Shown: positions 9,942 to 42,082, numbered from the stretch's first letter. The stretch: 64,000 bases of DNA from Siphlonurus alternatus (GCA_949825025.1 OX463778.1:5098501-5162500), one strand, 5' to 3'. Numbers and translations: made by a program. The notes: generated from the letters alone by a model not told the origin.

Positions 9942-9945
9942 TTAA

Positions 9946-11062
9946 AAAAATTTCACCTTATTTAATTTCAATGTTAAATACAATTTTTTTTTTTTTTCGA
10001 AATCGTTGCAATTTTGTGGAGAAAATTTCTAACATTATAGGGTTATAATTTTCTCCCATGAATTTAACTCAAAAATAAATTTAATTATTTTTTTTTCCGA
10101 TTTGTCCCTAAAGCTGGAGAAGAGCTAATATGTTATACGTTTTTTAATATGTATCAAATTATATTATTGTGTGAAATAATCATATTTAACTATAATTGTA
10201 AATTCATAATGATCGTTCCAGTGCAATACAAGTTGCTGTTTAATTTATAATAAAAATAATTAACATGTTAACGTCAGCTGCGTGGATTATATAATTTAGT
10301 CTTGTTGAAGGATATCAAAGAAATTATAATACTACATATTATATAGTATGCACGCGTTATTTTGTTTTTGTAAAATTTCTTTGCTTTTTGAAGCTTTTGG
10401 TGTAATTTCTAATTGTCTTTGATTTAAAATACATATAATAATGTATATGACGTGCTTATATTGTTGTTGTACAATCAAAGAGCAATAAGTAACTATATTA
10501 TTCGAATTATGAAAAATTATTACTCAATCATTTTTCTTCTATATATTATTCCCCTCTAACATTTTATTACATCATTTAGTCAATTTGATCGTAGGATGAT
10601 GGCAATATCACTGAGGATGATGCAACATCACTAATACTGAGAGTGTCAAAACAAATTTTTGTTTACTGTCGAAGTATTTTCCTCCTTGGTCAAAGTACAA
10701 AACTGTTTAACGATAAAAAATTAAGAACGTTTCTCGTCGCCATGCAGCCACGCAGATGTATCTGCCTATATACAACAGTCAAGTTTAACTATAATAACGT
10801 TGTTGCATATATAATAAAGGAAGTAGCAATTTATACGTTCACAATTAAAACTTTGAGATGATTTTTAGCAAAATGTGCAGGTTCTCATTTTATACTTATA
10901 CTTTCAAAGGAATCACAAAAGAAATAAAAGATAAAAACCAAAAGTATATTAAAAAGTTCCGAAGGAATAAATCATACAACAATTTAAAATGTACTGTAGT
11001 TAATGCTACGTACATGCAGTGATAAGAAGTGACCTTGTCATTGGTTTAAAGGTCAATATGTC
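9946..11062. other. no gene seen
   Basis: AT-rich DNA. The open frame at 10643-10861 has no recognisable domain and no splice or promoter support. Confidence 0.5.
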
Positions 11063-11066
11063 TTAA

Positions 11067-11975
11067 CCCTAATCTGCCTAGCGTGCCCGTATGGGCAAAA
11101 AATGAAATTTCTGAAAAGTGACCTCATCAAGTTGAAAAAATTCCAAAAATACATTATCACACCTAGGGCTCCCAAATTTGGACCACATATACGTCAGGGT
11201 CTTCCCTATTGCGTGAAATATTTAAAAATTCATAGGTTGAACCCTGAAGGATTTTCAGGCCGGGTCAATAGTAAAACTATAAAATTCAGAGATTTGCAAG
11301 GTCTTGAAAATTCTGAAATTTTCAGAATTGAACTTTGAAATAGTAAACTTTTATTTTTTGGTTTTAGTGTAACCTGACAGCTAGGTCACCGTTGACCCTA
11401 AAACGGCCCTGAAAACATTAAATTCTCAAAATACGTAATTTTAAATATCAAATTCGAACTCAAAAAGGTCGAATTAGTGTTAAACAACATTTTGATTGCC
11501 CATAAAGCGTTTTTTCAAAATCGACCCTTTTTCATTTTTTCATGGTAAGTCCGACCCTTAAACCCATATTTTTTTACCTTGGCATATGAGGGATTGTTTT
11601 ATACTAATTTGACCCTTCCAAGTTCGAATCTGGCAACAAAATGTATGATTTCCGCATTTGTAACATTTTCATGGGCAACCCTGAAAAAAATGCAACACGG
11701 AATATATATTTTTGAATGACGTGTTGCCCATATTTTAAATTTCAAAGAAATCTGACATTATTTTTTCTTAAAATCATGGTGCACCCTGAGACCTATTCGG
11801 CACCTGAAAAAGAACCTTGAAAATTTTTATCACTTTTACCTGATTAAGAAAGGTTTGAGGTAGTTTTTTTCAAAATTTGAAGTTCCTAAGTCGAATACTC
11901 AGGTCAGGAAAAAATTTCAAATATGAGTAATATTTCGTCAAAAAATGAGCTGAAATTAATTCAGGCAGATTAGGG
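11067..11975. mobile_element. piggyBac-like non-autonomous element, 909 bp
   Basis: CCCTAATCTGCCT at the left end is matched by AGGCAGATTAGGG at the right end, with TTAA directly outside both (11063-11066 and 11976-11979). CCC-starting inverted repeats next to TTAA are the signature of piggyBac elements. The interior repeats GGGCA/TGCCC and GACCCT motifs and has no transposase. The frame at 11102-11338 lies within it and is not considered a gene. Confidence 0.8.
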
Positions 11976-11979
11976 TTAA

Positions 11980-14900
11980 GATCGTCCAACAAACACTTTG
12001 CAATAAAATCTGCGAACAGTTTTAACTCCAAGTATTTATATATAATGTGTATTATACTGAAGGGATTTTAAAAAATGTCTATGCACAGGCCTTTTATGGG
12101 TGACGTCATAATTAAAAGACGTTTGGCATCAAGGTATGATCTCGAGTGATAAAAGAAGCAGCATCGACTTCACTTCACTTCACAAATATACAATACACAT
12201 ATCGTTGTCGATATCATGTAAACAACGAGACACTTTTTAAACCTCCTTCGGTATAATACATACATATATATATATATATATATTATATCATAATTATATA
12301 TAATTTTTGTAGTATGAAGAAAATTTGATCTCGGATGCCACAAATACACCTGGGTCAACTTTCAAATGCAAACTAATTTAAGGCTTGCATATTTTTCTGC
12401 CATCTTCGTATTCTTTAATAATTAATATTAGTATATTGTTTTATACACATCAACCATGTATTTTAAAACTTTATAATATAGCTATTATCACCGCGATAAA
12501 GGAAAGATTCGAGAGGGCGGGATTAAGCATAATTTTATTATATGAATTAATTTTCTCCAGAGAATTCGAAAAAATTATAGCCAATTAATTGATTAATTCA
12601 TTTAATTGAATTTAGTCTCTAAAAAGTAGAAACATTGAACAAATTAAAAACAAATAATTTAGAGAGTTCTTTATGTAATTTATACCGCCCCGGCCCCCCC
12701 GCTTAGTGTGTGACAAAAATCAAGTACATTTTGCTTTGGTTATATCATAAGCATGTGTTATTTTCATTATAATCCTATAAAAAATTTCAAAATAATTATC
12801 AATTGTAAATCATATTACACATTCTTGAAAACACAAACGTCTCTTTTCCTATTTTTCTGCGAATTTTTAACACATAGCTAAAAAAAGGTTGTTGAATAAT
12901 TAAAAACATTGTGCGTGGATGCATATGAAATTGTTACGTACTACTTTTTATTCATTCAAGTACATTTCTCGCTCTTGACTCATGTATAATTATTAACTAT
13001 AATATATATGAAATCAAATTAAGTTTGCATTGAATATATGAAGTACTGAAATAAAATTACAAATTATTGTACCTCCTATAATTATTGACAAGATGACATT
13101 TTTAAAACTTTATTTGGAATCACCTTAAATATCAATAATTTTGATAAAATCGAAAAATACATAAAATCAAATTTATTTATTAAAACCAATACAAATTTGT
13201 ACCATGCAAACAGACTTAAAATAAGATTCACTTTTCCGCCAAAAGCAGATGAAAGTACGAGCTTTGCGTACAAATTTCAGCAATGCTATATTTCATACAA
13301 TATTTTCTACTGCAAGCAACACTGCACAATTTCGATCCTTATTCTGTACAGAAATGTAAAAACTTTATAAGGATTGTTTAAAATAATTATATTTAAAACT
13401 TTTATTTTTTAACTATTTTATCATTTAAATATTATTGAAGAAATTAGTTCATAAAATGCACTTATAATTTTTCGAACCTGTTATTTCTGTGGTTGTGTAG
13501 TATATTCTGTATTACATAACTTTATTTATAAAAGTATATATAATGATAATAATAATTACAGTCTGACAATGTTGATGCGATTGAATTTTGACACATGATA
13601 AAATTTGAAATAAAATTAATATTAATTCTCTTAATAAAATAATATCAAAAGAATAAATCAAAAGAATTTTCTTTTTTAGTATATAGAGAATTTTAAGAGA
13701 TATTGTTTAATTTGACAATAGAAAAAAAAATTTATTAGATTATAATATATGCATGTTCCAATAATTATAACAATTTATTTGTGATATATACTGATGTATA
13801 TATAATTAATTATATGTTTATTAAGTTCGTATTTGTTGAAAATTGTTTTATGTTATATAGGCTAGTGGAGACGTACTACAAGTGTACATCATGTATCCAA
13901 ACGTATGGAAATACTCTGGGTATAATATCTCTTGTATACACGATAGATTTTTTTTATTCAATTAACAAATGTACAAATATAAAAATATGTATGTGGATTT
14001 CAAATTATAACCTCACTGCACGATGTCCAATTGAAAATATATCGGCTCGTCCCACTATATCACGTTATAATAATAAGATGAGAAAAACATGAAGGTAACT
14101 TAACATCTTCAAAAAATCCTTAAACGTGTAATATATAGGTATTGCTGCATATCTACAAAGTGTCAGTATCGACATGTATAATAATTTTGTATTACATACG
14201 TGTATTGAAAATTAATCAAACATATATCATACGAGATTTTGCCTTTTCTATATCTCAAAGGCCTGTTATGACTTATGACGTCACACCAGGTCGTTATACA
14301 AACAAATAATGTAAGTAAATTCCGTCAGTTCCATCACAGTCTTATTTCGATCTGCTGCCCTCAATGTTTTTGTTGGACTTATTTTTATATAGTCAATGTG
14401 GTAGTTCAAAACCATGACCACCTTCACTTCGATCACTGTATCTCTCTCCCTCTCATTCTTTCTCTAGTTGAGTGATATATATATATAACATCAGAAGAAA
14501 GAATTGGCGAAATATCGACACGTGCGTCGGGTTTGGTTATATTTTCTAACTGCACGTGTAAATGTGTGCGTGTTTTAATTGCATATTATATTATAATGAA
14601 AAGTGAACGATTTTTTGGACCAAGATAATCGTTCATTTGAAAGAATTTATTTCACAGTCATAATGTTAGCTCAGCACTTACAATTTTATTTTTCATATGT
14701 TTAATGGAAATTATTTGAAATAATTAAAGAGTAGAACGTGAGGCAACATAAATCATAAAATGAGTAATAAATTTAATGGATAAGAGAAATATTATATATT
14801 AGTTTTTTTTTTACTGTTTTTCGTTAAATGAGATTTATTAAATGTAATCAAACGTATCAATTTCTCAAACTATTATGATATATAATTTTAATTAAAATTT

Positions 14901-15199
14901 AAAATATAAAAACGACATATAATTCCATGGTACCAGTACATTGCATCTAGTGCATACCCGGTTTTGGATTTTAGCCCTGTTTTGGTCCCGGCCTGCTTTT
15001 AAGCTCTTTAAAGGCAAATCAAAAACCGGAACTTTTTCAAAAATCATGTCCCGCCGCTCATGTTTTTTTTTACTTAAAGAGATTGCAATGCTCTGATATG
15101 GAGCTAAATTTATGATGAACTTAACTGCTATACATACAATTAAGCATATCTGGCATATTTTTCTTTTTTTTTTTTTTTCGAATTTTTAAGATATTTGTC
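11980..15199. other. 3.2-kb AT-rich region without recognised genes
   Basis: Contains a short (TA)n near 12262-12283, many short A/T palindromes and several short open frames (12170 minus, 12385 plus, 13781 plus, 14275 plus) with no domain, conserved motif or splice support. A C-rich patch is near 12687. Nothing supports a gene. Confidence 0.5.
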
Positions 15200-15609
15200 T
15201 TAAAGGCCCTATGACCATTTCACAGTATTAAGTCCACAGTTATAGTATTGCCTCAGTATGATACGGCTGCATAAAATAAATTGTTCCAGCAGCAATAATA
15301 TCATAGATAATAGCAGATGAAAAGGCACCTGTGGCCTAATTTTTATATACCCATTCTGGGGTGACATTATAGGGAAACCCCTGCAAAAGATTATGTTCAC
15401 TCTAGCTGCAACCACAGATATTATTTTAATTCTAGAATGCTGAAATTTTACCAGGGCAGTCTTGATAGTTTTTGTCAAATATAATGAAAGAATTTTGTTG
15501 TTGACGTTCACATAGACTGACTTATTGAAGTAGAAGAGAAAAATCTTGCATATAGGAAAACAATGATCTGGTTCAAAATTTCTGGTATCTGGTAGTTCTT
15601 GTACTTTTT

Positions 15610-15615
<6 letters not shown>

Positions 15616-15654
<39 letters not shown>
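15616..15654. repeat. (TA)n microsatellite
   Basis: About 19 uninterrupted TA units. It lies next to a GC-rich patch and is not coding. Confidence 0.9.
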
Positions 15655-15657
<3 letters not shown>

Positions 15658-15974
15658 GGGGCGGCTCGTACTATAGTACTGCGGTACTGCAGCCCCCCCA
15701 GAAATTTTGGGAACAAACACACAATTAGAAATTTCAAATAATCCTATAATTTTTCTGAACTTTCCAGCAAATTTTTATCAGTTCTAACATTTAAAATCAT
15801 GAAATTTTTGCCGCTGCCGCGTAAATTTATTCCCTCAGCGCTGCCCAGCGGAAGGTACTGCCACTACTAGCAGTAGCCCAAAGCAGTGTTCCCACCCTCA
15901 TTCTCCTCCTCTTCAACTCCCACTCAAGCCGTGTGATTTTGGAGCGATCGGGGACTGTGCGATCGGCAGTACCC

Positions 15975-16010
15975 GCAAGCTCATTGGTTCAACAGAACCA
16001 ATGAGCTTGT
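15975..16010. repeat. perfect short hairpin
   Basis: CAAGCTCATTGGTTC and GAACCAATGAGCTTG face each other with a 4-base loop AACA. Function unknown; possibly the core of a tiny foldback repeat. Confidence 0.7.
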
Positions 16011-16289
16011 GGTATTTGACATGCGGGAATAATTTTGAACAACACTTCGAAGACCTTTCCTGTAATATGGTTTCATTGAGCAGATTAACAAAATTTTAAT
16101 TACATTCATCAGTGAATATACTAACAAAGATTGACTAAATATATTGAAGCATCTGAGGAATGAAGACCAGCAATTTTATTTTACTTTAATAAAAATATGA
16201 CTGTCCCAAAAGAACCAACACTTTTGTCTTTTGAAAATTAAGTGGTGCATGCATGTAAACAATCGTGAGATCTCACGTTCGAACAACGA

Positions 16290-16412
16290 CAACAACAGGT
16301 TTCTTACTAACCACGCAGTTAGCGCCAGTCTAACTCGATGGCACTAAACGTCGATCGAATTAATTAAGTGAGAAATCTGGATAACTTAATTCGTTCGTGA
16401 ATCGCGCCCATG
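16290..16412. mobile_element. Harbinger-like remnant ending TTCGTGAATCGCGCCC
   Basis: The right end CGTTCGTGAATCGCGCCC is the reverse complement of GGGCGCGATTCACGAACG, a PIF/Harbinger-like terminus. The same end recurs at 19735 and inverted at 23155. The left terminus is not clear. Confidence 0.4.
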
Positions 16413-16789
16413 TATTTTATTATAAATTATAAGTTTACCAGGAACAAGTCGATATATTATACATGGGAGCTATTTATTTATTAATTATTCACTACAGCAT
16501 TTTATACCATTAATGTGAAAATTCAAACATAAAAATAAAACAATAAAACAAAAACAAGTTGTAAAAGTGTACGAGTATACAAAATATAAGAAAACGTCGT
16601 TAACTACACTGCTCCAGGATGAAAAAAATATATAGCTTATTTTCCCGGGTTTGCGTGTACCGGCAGTACATTATTTAGCAGCAAATATGCGATAGTAATC
16701 AAAGAAATATTGCATGGCTAAAAAAAAAATAAAACAATAATAAAAAAATTGGGATCTTTGATCTGTTATACCGCTCGAGAGGGATTCTA

Positions 16790-17126
16790 GGAATTTTCGG
16801 TGTAAGACATTTCGGTGTAAGGAATGTTCGGTGTAAGCGTTCGGTGTATATTGACAACATGTACTGACTATTGATATATATATTAGCATAAGTTCTTCTA
16901 GTTCTTCTAATTCTGACCTCAAATAGATAAAGTATTAATAAATTGAAAATCAATTACATTATTTTATATTTAACAGTTTTATTAACGTTGCACCAAATTT
17001 TCCTTACGCTGAAAATTCCTTGCACCGAATCTTCCTTTCACCAAGATCTCTTTACACCGAAAGTTCCGTACACCGAACGCTTACACCGAACATTCCTTAC
17101 ACCGAAATGTCTTACACCGAAAATGC
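16790..17126. mobile_element. foldback element made of ACACCGAA motifs
   Basis: The left arm repeats TTCGGTGTAAG with 13-18 base spacing, and the right arm carries the inverted TTACACCGAA series in the same spacer order (ATTTTCGG.. to ..CCGAAAAT). At least four motifs are in each arm. The centre is AT-rich. Open frames that repeat CLTPK or YTER are products of these motifs, not genes. Confidence 0.8.
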
Positions 17127-17240
17127 CGGATACCTGATAGGCGATGTAGAGGAGAACATTTTATTATTTTTTTTTTTCGTAATTTTCTGAGATTTTTTTA
17201 GCATTAGGTCAGCTGATCCGTGTTATCTCTACCTTAACAG
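17126..17240. mobile_element. half of a TTAA foldback MITE
   Basis: ATAGGCGATGTAGAGGAGAAC leads to GTTATCTCTACC followed by TTAA. These are the right-end motifs of the families at 7235 and 51289, with no matching left half here. Confidence 0.5.
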
Positions 17241-17932
17241 GATTACGATTATTTTTTTCTCAATTAAATAAATACTAATAATATTGAAATAATGTTTAAT
17301 AATGCAATTTTTTCTTATATAAATTTCATTTTTTATTTTTTTATTAAATTTTGTCTTTAAAAATTTATATTAGATTCTGGTTGTTGCCTAATTTTGAACA
17401 TATTGTATATACCATGATCGATTTATTTGATGTTCATTATATACATTGCGTAAAAATTATACCAGACATTCAGGTTTCATACTAACAATGCAGTTTGAAT
17501 GCAGTTTGATTGACACTATTATTTAAAAAAAAAGGGCTTAAAACAATATTTATTTTTATATAAATATATGTTTCTTACCACGTGAAAGGACTTATGAATT
17601 AAAAAAAATAATTAGAAATTGGATATTATATTAAGTTTGAAACATTCAATCACGATTTCAAAAGGGCTCGCATAAGTGCATGTCATAACAAATTATAAAT
17701 AAAATGCATGCATTTTTTGATTTTAGATAATTTCTGCTTCGTTGTTGAGAGCATTATTATATGATTTTGTCATAATTTTACCCTAAAAAAGGGGCGTGTC
17801 CTTAAAAAAAATCGCGCCTGCGGCGGGCCATTGGGGGGCTCCGCCCCCCAAACCCCCCCATGGTGTTCTGCGGGTCCCATGTCAGGCAGCACCCCCACGG
17901 AAAAGGGGCACGAGCCGCCCCTGAATTATATA

Positions 17933-18145
<213 letters not shown>

Positions 18146-19574
18146 CATATCGGTCTTTTATTTTCCGTTAGTGCATAATTTACATTTGTACTATATAATT
18201 TTTTTTCGTCTTTTTATATCACGTATGAATAGTTATTTGGCTGATAAAAAAAAAAAATGAAATTTTGAAAATTTTCATGACCCTGTCGGACAAATTATTT
18301 TTTTGTGCCAAAGCGACAAAAGTCAAACATAATAACCATTATCTTGTATCTTGTGTGCAATACTGAACTATCTGCTATATCAGGCGAATGCCATACAAAT
18401 AGGAGCTTGAAAAATACCTAAATAAATAAACTCATTGTTGCAATCATAGACATACTGTAGATGTCTTAAAATTATTATTTCACACAAGATCTTGGTAACA
18501 TATTGTTCATCATTGCAGACGTGGGACGATTTACTAATTTTTATACTATTTTAATTATAGAAACTATACTAACTTGTAAGTATAATAATTTTAGTATACT
18601 TAGTATAATAAATTTAACATAATTAAGTATAATCAATTAATGATATATCAAACATTTATTATAATAAATTTAGTATACTAAGTATACTAAATAATAATTA
18701 AATTATTAATTTAATAATTAAATAATTATTAATTATTATCAATTAATTATTAGGCGAAATAATTATTAAAATTATATATTTTTATTATACTGAAGTATAC
18801 TTTATTATAGCTGTATACTATAATACTATAGTATTCTATTTTTATTATATTATACTAATATTGCTACTGCAATAAGTCAGTTTGTGTGAACGTCAACAGC
18901 AAATTTCTTTCGGGATATTTGACAAATACTATGAAGACTGCCTGGTAAAATTTCAATATTCCAGAATAAAAGTATTATTTGTGGTTGCAGCTAGAGGGAA
19001 CATAATCTTTTTTAGGGATTTCCCTATACTGTCGCCCCAGAATGGGTATATACAAGTGAGATCACAGGTGCCTTTTCATTGGCTATTATCTCGGATATTA
19101 TTGCTGCTGGATTAATTTTTTATGCAACCGTATCATACTGAGGCAGTACTAACTGTGGAATTAATACTGGGAAATAGTCATAGGGCCTTTAAGGAGGTCC
19201 GAAACACGGCTACGTTGTGTATCTTTAGCTCTTTTGATATAAAATAGCCTCTTCAGTGCTTCAATATTCGCACTCGCACTCGACATCGCTTTATATAGAA
19301 ATGGTTGAAGCAAACAAAAAATTGTAACGAGGGTCAAACGGCTTGATGAACTTACGATTAATAAAAAAACGCAGCCTCGCCAGGAAGCAAATCTTCTTGG
19401 TTGCCACAGTCAGTTGCGTGGCAAAACTCGACTTTAGTGGAGCAATGTGGTGGTCGTGTGAATTACCTGGATTAGAGATTAGCAGGTGAGTACCTTGTCA
19501 GTATGGGGGCATTGTCAATGTGGGAGTTATAATTTATTAAATATATTGGGTGGGATTCATGTATCAGTTGGCCA

Positions 19575-19735
19575 GGTTTCTATATATCCACGTTCAATTA
19601 GATTAACCATGCCTACTATACCTTTATTACGTGTTTAAACCATGCACCTGTTTAAACGTGCTTAAGCTAACCGTGGTTAAGCTAAACGTGGTTAGAAACC
19701 TGGCTAACTTCTTCGTGAATCGCGCTCGCGTCAGA
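19575..19735. mobile_element. Harbinger-like foldback MITE
   Basis: GTTGGCCAGGTTTCTA on the left pairs with TAGAAACCTGGCTAAC on the right, and TTAACCA with TGGTTAA inside. The right end CTTCGTGAATCGCGC resembles PIF/Harbinger termini. A related copy lies in the protease-lectin gene at 23148-23272. Confidence 0.6.
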
Positions 19736-19737
19736 TC

Positions 19738-20076
19738 AGCTAAGTCACAAGCAGCACCGCGTGCGGTTAGTAGTTGGATGGGTGACCATTTTCATTAAAA
19801 ACTACGTTTCCTACCCAGGGGTACATCGTTGCGGTTTTCCACTATAATGTGGTTCTCTGACTTTGGACCATTGCACTTTCGGTACATTGAAAAAAGCTGT
19901 AGTGTCCATCCTGGCTGAGGTTTCCACGTTTCCCTCAGTCGCAGGCAAATGCCGGAATGGATTGTGACCGCGCTCCTGTTCTGAAAGAGCCCACAAAAAG
20001 CTCAAGTTCAGGTTTTGGAAGGTTCGGGGTTTCAAAGTAGGACGTAATTAGCTAGTAGATGAACCCAGTAAGGTTT
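19738..20076 (+). repeat. 5S rRNA-derived SINE (SINE3-like), near-complete copy
   Basis: The head reads AAGTCACAAGCAGCACC, then GGTTAGTAGTTGGATGGGTG and ACC. This is the internal promoter region of 5S rRNA (AAGCAACG..., GGTTAGTACTTGGATGGGTGACC), so pol III transcription is expected. The body continues CTACCCAGGGGTA, CACTATAATGTGGTTC, CTGGCTGAGGTTTCCACG and GGCAAATGCCGG, and ends GGTTCGGGGTTTCAAAGTAG then GGTTTGATT. The order is shared with 28398 and 44239. The minus-strand open frame through it is not a gene. Confidence 0.7.
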
Positions 20077-20082
20077 GATTAA

Positions 20083-20469
20083 GATATAGACATAACGTCG
20101 GTCAGTTGTTTTTTAGATCCATTTGATTAACACGTAAACCTTAGCAATATCACAACAATTCTGAATTATTTTTAGAGGCAAATATTAGTGCCTAAAAGCC
20201 ATATAAAAATTTTCAAGACAATTTAACGAGACGATTTTTTACAATTAAATTTTTATTTTGTCTCTACATGGGAAAGCCCTATGCTGAAAATTAAGTAAAT
20301 GAATTAAAAAAAAATCTGCTCTTCAAATGGTTCTGAATTTATTTTTATGGCTTCTAGGCACTAATATCTACCTCTAAAAAAAAAAAATCAGAATTTTAGT
20401 TGATTTACTAGGGTTTACATGTTATTTAAATGAAGCTAAAAAAAAAAGCTGGTCGACGTTATCTCTACC
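20083..20469. mobile_element. foldback MITE next to TTAA (GGTAGAGATAACG family)
   Basis: The right end reads GACGTTATCTCTACC then TTAA; the left end is a diverged TTAA-GATATAGACATAACG. Arms pair through TAGTGCCTAAAAGCCATA and GGCTTCTAGGCACTAATAT. The left end lies at the tail of the 5S-derived SINE. The better copy is at 51289-51755. Confidence 0.7.
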
Positions 20470-21504
20470 TTAAAGAAAAAAAAAGTAATATTTTTTTTAT
20501 TTATCGGATGATGAATATAAATATATAAATATAATTTTATTCAATATAATCATAATAAATAAAAAAAAATATGTGTTGCTAATAAAATTGTATTTTAATT
20601 TTATTTTTTTTTACCTGTTGTTAAATTTATTTTATTTAACGAATAACGAAGCTCAAAAGTTAATTTAAATCAAGAATAATTAAATTTCTGCAAAGTATAT
20701 AACACTATAGCATTTGCAAGTTTTTTTCCAGATGATTTACCATGCAAGAAGAAAAGTGGATGGGGGTCAAAACTGGCCGCTATTTATATCTCATGTTAAA
20801 AAAATTTAATGTTTTTTTCTAATTATTTTCTGCAGAAATAAATTACTGGGTGGCAGAAGAAGGACTAAATATTTTTTCAGAATTTTTTGAGAAGCAATGG
20901 GGAATTCTCTTACAACTCAAATTTTAATTTAACTACTATATTATGATAGGGTACATATTAACAATAAGTTTGACTTAAGTTCCAACTTTTTTAACTCAAA
21001 TTTGGGGACTCTGAAGGGATTATTAGAATAGGGGCAAAGTATGCAACCTGCGCGCAAACCTGAAAATTGTGACGTAGAAACTCCCTAGTTAACACACAAC
21101 AACTGCCTGATACCATAATTTGAGCGTCAAGGAGTCATTGGCTATAAAGTTTAGTAACACAATCGAAATCAGCAGGTTTTTCTACCCTAGTATCAATAAT
21201 TTTTTCTCTAATATCAGTTTACTTTAAGAGTGATAATCGAAAATATAAATTTATTGCCGGAAAATTTCGCCTGCTAGGCAGTTTCTACGTCACGTTTTGG
21301 CGCTAAATTAAAAAAGGAGGAAGAATTTTATAAATTCCCATGCCTCCAATTTTGAAAATTGAAACTTTTTTGTTTTAGGACATTTAGTTTCAAGGCATAG
21401 AGCATCTGAAAAAAAAATTAAAATAAATGTAGGAGAATTTCCCATTGACTTTTTTTCCAATTTAAAATATTTGCGGTCAGAATGAACCCCAAAAAATTTA
21501 TTAT
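20470..21504. other. no gene seen
   Basis: AT-rich DNA with long A/T runs. Around 21050-21300, GACGTAGAAACTCCCTAG and TGCTAGGCAGTTTCTACGTCA face each other, so a decayed foldback element is likely there. Confidence 0.45.
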
Positions 21505-21511
21505 AGGCCTA

Positions 21512-21664
21512 CATGTTCGTAAACCCTGCTCGGTGTACTCTGAGCAAGTTTACGAACAAAAATCGTGACGTCATCTGCACTGCACTTCCTACACCACTCT
21601 CTGCACTGGTGTAAGAAAACGGTGTAAAAGTGTACATCGAGCAGGGTTTACGAACAGGCCTTAT
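21512..21664. mobile_element. MITE with TGTTCGTAAACCCTGCTCGG termini
   Basis: GTTCGTAAACCCTGCTCGGT on the left is mirrored by CGAGCAGGGTTTACGAAC on the right. The sister copy at 26714-26838 is a near-perfect palindrome. There is no coding. Confidence 0.7.
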
Positions 21665-22648
21665 ATTATATACGGTTAATATTTACAGCGTCGACTCTGG
21701 TAACAACAAATTCATATTATGTAATTAATCCCTAAGTTGTGTACCTCCACTTAATCAGTAATTTTGTAAGTATAAATCATCTCTGATTCCTCCGATTACT
21801 AACTTAAATAAGTCGCTGGGTTTTCGGAACGGGGGTAAACCTAATTTGAATCCCAGAATTTGCTTGTGACTATGGAAAACATGGAGACTTCAGCATGTCA
21901 TCAGTCAGGAGCAACGCAACAGCTTTTGTCAATTTAGCGAATCTGCAATGATCCATACGAAGCCATAGCCACGTATATATATATTTATTTACTTACCTTG
22001 GGGTAGGGAAACTGTATATTATGATTTTTTTTCCAAATGGCCAGCAATCCAAACACTAATCACGACATGTGGTCAAGTGCTTTGTGTCATTACTCTCATA
22101 ACAAATATAAATTCCAGTAATATTCATTTTAATTTTCTAAGATTTAAAAAAAAAAGTTTTGTAATAATTTTCATTGTGTTATCTGTGATACCTGGCGAAT
22201 GAAATTAATGAATTTAAAATTTTTTTGCTGGTTAAGATCAAGTTCTTGGAGAGCTGCAAAAATTAATGGAAAAGAATATTAATTTTTTCTCAGGAGCTGA
22301 TGTACATTTTTTTTTCTTAAATATAAATCATAACATAATATGGTGCAAGGAATTATCGCGGAACACAAAATTATAATGTTATAAAATTATAACGTAAAAT
22401 TAAAATAAATTTTTAATTAATACAAGATCAGAAGACTCTCGCAATCACATATATGTCATTTCAGTTAATGGATCTAGTCAAATTAAATCACTTTAGACTA
22501 AGATTTTTAAAAATCTCAACTTACATTAAAACTTACAGCATCTTCACTTTAATTATTTATCAAGAAATGTAACAATTTCATAATCCATCCATCTGCCAAT
22601 TGTCTGTTTCTTATATCCACCTTCAATGTCACCAGATTTTGCTGCAAG
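21665..22648. other. upstream region of the protease-lectin gene
   Basis: No gene or clear repeat is seen. AT-rich; I could not pick out a convincing TATA box or initiator. Transcription of the gene at 22649 must start in or before this stretch unless there is an upstream non-coding exon. Confidence 0.4.
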
Positions 22649-41406
<18,758 letters not shown>

Positions 41407-41508
41407 CTTCCACCTCACCTCCCAATATCAAACTTACTGTCGTATATAACGATGTTGTATGTGCTCTAGCTTAGTCCACAATATGATATATAACGTTAGT
41501 GACAGTAA

Positions 41509-41514
41509 AATAAA
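41509..41514 (+). promoter_or_regulatory. polyadenylation signal AATAAA of the protease-lectin gene
   Basis: AATAAA about 103 bases after the stop codon, a sensible 3' UTR length for an insect gene. Confidence 0.55.
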
Positions 41515-41838
41515 TATAAATTTTGATTAGAGTAATTTTTTATTTTATTTAAAAATAATGTTAATTTTTTTTTTAAAATATTAAATACTGCAGTAAATAA
41601 ATTTAATATTTTTTATTATTTTTCTTGGTATATTATAATAAAAATTTTATTGATGTTTTATATTATTTTCTATAAATTTTTGTCCTCAGATTTTAGTCAT
41701 ACCTTTTTTTATGTGCTTAATATGAAAATTATCATATTTCTTTCTTTGGGAGTTCTGTTTTAACATTAAAAATAAATTTATAATGAAGAACGCCCAAGTA
41801 TATAAAAACATTATTTACTTATACAAAAATCATATGTT

Positions 41839-41839
<1 letters not shown>
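41515..41839. other. no gene seen
   Basis: Very AT-rich DNA between the gene end and a TTTA tract. Confidence 0.5.

Positions 41840-42082
<243 letters not shown>

Noticed and set aside
13781..14092. 103-residue open frame
   Set aside because: AT-driven composition, no domain, no start context or splice sites that extend it.
15975..16010. Bacterial-type terminator hairpin
   Set aside because: There is no T-run and no bacterial gene nearby; eukaryotic context.
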